In this document: positions 39,113 to 40,168 of the stretch, piece after piece
How positions within the stretch are numbered: the first letter of the stretch is position 1
Layout: each line of letters opens with the position of its first letter
NCBI GenBank assembly: GCA_025924315.1
Contig: JAICIO010000047.1
Coordinates: 1-40,168 of the forward strand
DNA length: 40,168 nucleotides
Direction of reading: 5' to 3'
Source: Phycisphaerae bacterium
Lineage (GTDB): Bacteria > Planctomycetota > Phycisphaerae > Tepidisphaerales > Tepidisphaeraceae
Program-made: the position numbers and the translations under genes
The notes under the pieces: model-generated
Databases searched by the model: none
Told to the model about the DNA's origin: nothing
What the model saw: only the letters and a program-made list of their open reading frames with translations

Positions 39113-39979
39113 ATGACGATGCGACTTACCGACGAACAGCTCGCGCTGATGCCTTCCGATGACGACGTGAAGTTCTATCGCGAGCATGGATATTACCTCT
39201 CGAAGAAGATTTACTCCGACGAGCAGATCGAATCCGCCCTTCGCGGGGCGGATCGATTTTACAAGGGCGAGCGCGACGATCTCGTAAAGGCGCAGGACAA
39301 GTTTATCCCAGGGTGGAACGCATCGCAGGGCGATGTGCTGCGGAAGAACGATTACTCGTCGTTTCAGAATCGAGAGCTGTTTAACTTCGTGCGCAATCCG
39401 CTCGTCGGCGCGATCGCGGCGAAGCTGAGCGGCTCGCCGACGATTCGGCTCTGGCACGATCAGCTGCTCTGGAAGCCGATCGATCGGCCGGACAAGAAGG
39501 CCAACGTCGGCTGGCACACCGATCGCGGATACTGGAAAACTTGCACGTCGACGAACCTCATCACCGCGTGGGTGCCGTTTCACGATTGCGATGAAGCGAT
39601 GGGCACCATCACGATGATCGACGGCAGCCACAAGTGGCCGGACAACACAGAGAAGCTCGACTTCTTCAGCAGCGATCTCGAGGGACTCGAGAAGAACTTC
39701 AACACCGGCGGAAATCCGATCATCAAAGCGCCCGCGAATCTGAAGAAGGGCTGCGTGAGCTTTCACCACTGTCTGACGATCCATGGGTCAGGTCCGAATC
39801 GATCCGACAAACCGCGGCGGTCGATCGCGATTCACATGCAGGATGAGACGAACCGGTATCTGGAATATCGCCGCGGCGATGGCAGCCTCGCGATGCATTG
39901 GAACGATCGACTGTGTCGAAAGATCGACGGCAGGCCGGACTACACCGATCCGAACGTCTGCCCGGTGTTGTGGGAATAA
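39113..39979 (+). CDS. phytanoyl-CoA dioxygenase (PhyH) family protein
   Basis: 288-aa Fe(II)/2-oxoglutarate-dependent oxygenase. The iron ligands are His and Asp in WHTDRGYW (around residue 133) and a distal His in CLTIHGSGPNRSDKPRRSIAIHM, whose Arg would bind 2-oxoglutarate. The N-terminal DDDVKFYREHGYYLSKKIYSDEQIE and TAWVPFHDCDEAMGTITMIDGSHKW are also typical. Substrates in this family range from lipids to small metabolites and cannot be named. ATG 39113 and 39119 are both possible; the frame open to 39035 runs through the repeat. The gene seems monocistronic. Confidence 0.9.
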   Translation: MTMRLTDEQLALMPSDDDVKFYREHGYYLSKKIYSDEQIESALRGADRFYKGERDDLVKAQDKFIPGWNASQGDVLRKNDYSSFQNRELFNFVRNPLVGAIAAKLSGSPTIRLWHDQLLWKPIDRPDKKANVGWHTDRGYWKTCTSTNLITAWVPFHDCDEAMGTITMIDGSHKWPDNTEKLDFFSSDLEGLEKNFNTGGNPIIKAPANLKKGCVSFHHCLTIHGSGPNRSDKPRRSIAIHMQDETNRYLEYRRGDGSLAMHWNDRLCRKIDGRPDYTDPNVCPVLWE

Positions 39980-40016
39980 TACGGATCTCACTTAATTCGC
40001 GCGCGAGATGGCTCTT

Positions 40017-40093
40017 GTAGGGTCCGCTTCAGCGGACCGGTTATTCGCCTTTTCGAACCCAAGAAATAACCGGTCCGCTCAAGCGGACCCTAC
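40017..40093. repeat. REPIN-like repeat, copy 10 (TCCGC class)
   Basis: GTAGGGTCCGCTTCAGCGGACC to the inverted arm ending GCGGACCCTAC (loop CTCA in the right arm). The spacer shares GGTTATTCGCCTTTTCG with copy 8. It begins 37 nt after the PhyH stop. Confidence 0.92.
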
Positions 40094-40147
40094 AAATGCG
40101 CGCGGGAATTAAATGAGAAAGCTTTTTTTCTCAATTGGAAAAGCAAA

Positions 40148-40168
40148 TAACCGGTGCGCTGAAGCGCA
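40148..40168. repeat. REPIN-like repeat, solitary right arm cut by the window end
   Basis: TAACCGGTGCGCTGAAGCGCA is the start of an inverted TGCGC-class arm. No left arm of that class is found in the preceding 70 nt, so it is either a single REP unit or part of a compound structure with copy 10. Confidence 0.75.

Overview
The window looks like chromosomal DNA of a Gram-negative, GC-rich member of the Planctomycetota, most likely class Phycisphaerae. The evidence is lpxB (lipid A, hence an outer membrane), a PEP-CTERM exported protein ending in a PEP/hydrophobic/RRR tail, several calcium-binding repeat proteins that start with the short LExRxL motif typical of planctomycete surface proteins, Uma2 and FRG proteins, and a carbon-storage-regulator-type gene. 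The taxonomic call is inference; no rRNA, tRNA or CRISPR array was seen.

Layout. 1-6.2 kb: glycerophosphodiesterase, a ferritin-like protein, a first RTX-repeat protein, an FRG-domain protein, trmB and lpxB. 6.2-7.3 kb: a complete IS630-type element with TA target duplication, sitting inside an older hairpin repeat. 7.3-11.5 kb: SDR oxidoreductase, HIT protein, MacB-like permease, small secreted and membrane proteins, and a ParE-type toxin-antitoxin pair. 11.5-18.4 kb: glutamate synthase, gltB and gltD, with a Uma2 gene between them. 18.6-24.7 kb: a secreted protein, a LuxR-type regulator and, divergent from it, a cluster of three intact RTX-repeat proteins plus the remnant of a fourth. 24.7-30 kb: lipase-like hydrolase, PEP-CTERM protein and a copper-type P-type ATPase carrying in-frame repeat insertions. 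30-33.3 kb: a polyacidic protein, a 22-residue polylysine microprotein in its own promoter-to-terminator unit, then a glycosyltransferase, a PIG-L deacetylase and a membrane protein. 33.3-40 kb: a YmdB-family phosphoesterase, three small two-helix membrane proteins, a CsrA-deaminase fusion ORF, an FkbM methyltransferase, rsmG and a PhyH-family dioxygenase.

Two themes run through the window. First, the intergenic DNA is full of hairpin repeats. The main family (ten paired copies and one solitary arm) has the form GTAG + palindrome, spacer, inverted palindrome + CTAC, like REPIN/BIME elements. It exists in three sequence classes whose stem changes compensate each other, and most copies sit 4-37 nt after a stop codon. 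At least six other inverted-repeat families are present, and two repeat units lie in frame inside the P-type ATPase gene. Second, many genes have a TATAAT-like box ending 6-10 nt before the start codon, which suggests leaderless transcripts and decides several start codons.

Most worth following up: the CsrA-deaminase fusion, the polyacidic/polylysine gene pair, the REPIN-like family with its covarying classes and one chimeric copy, and the multi-insertion P-type ATPase.
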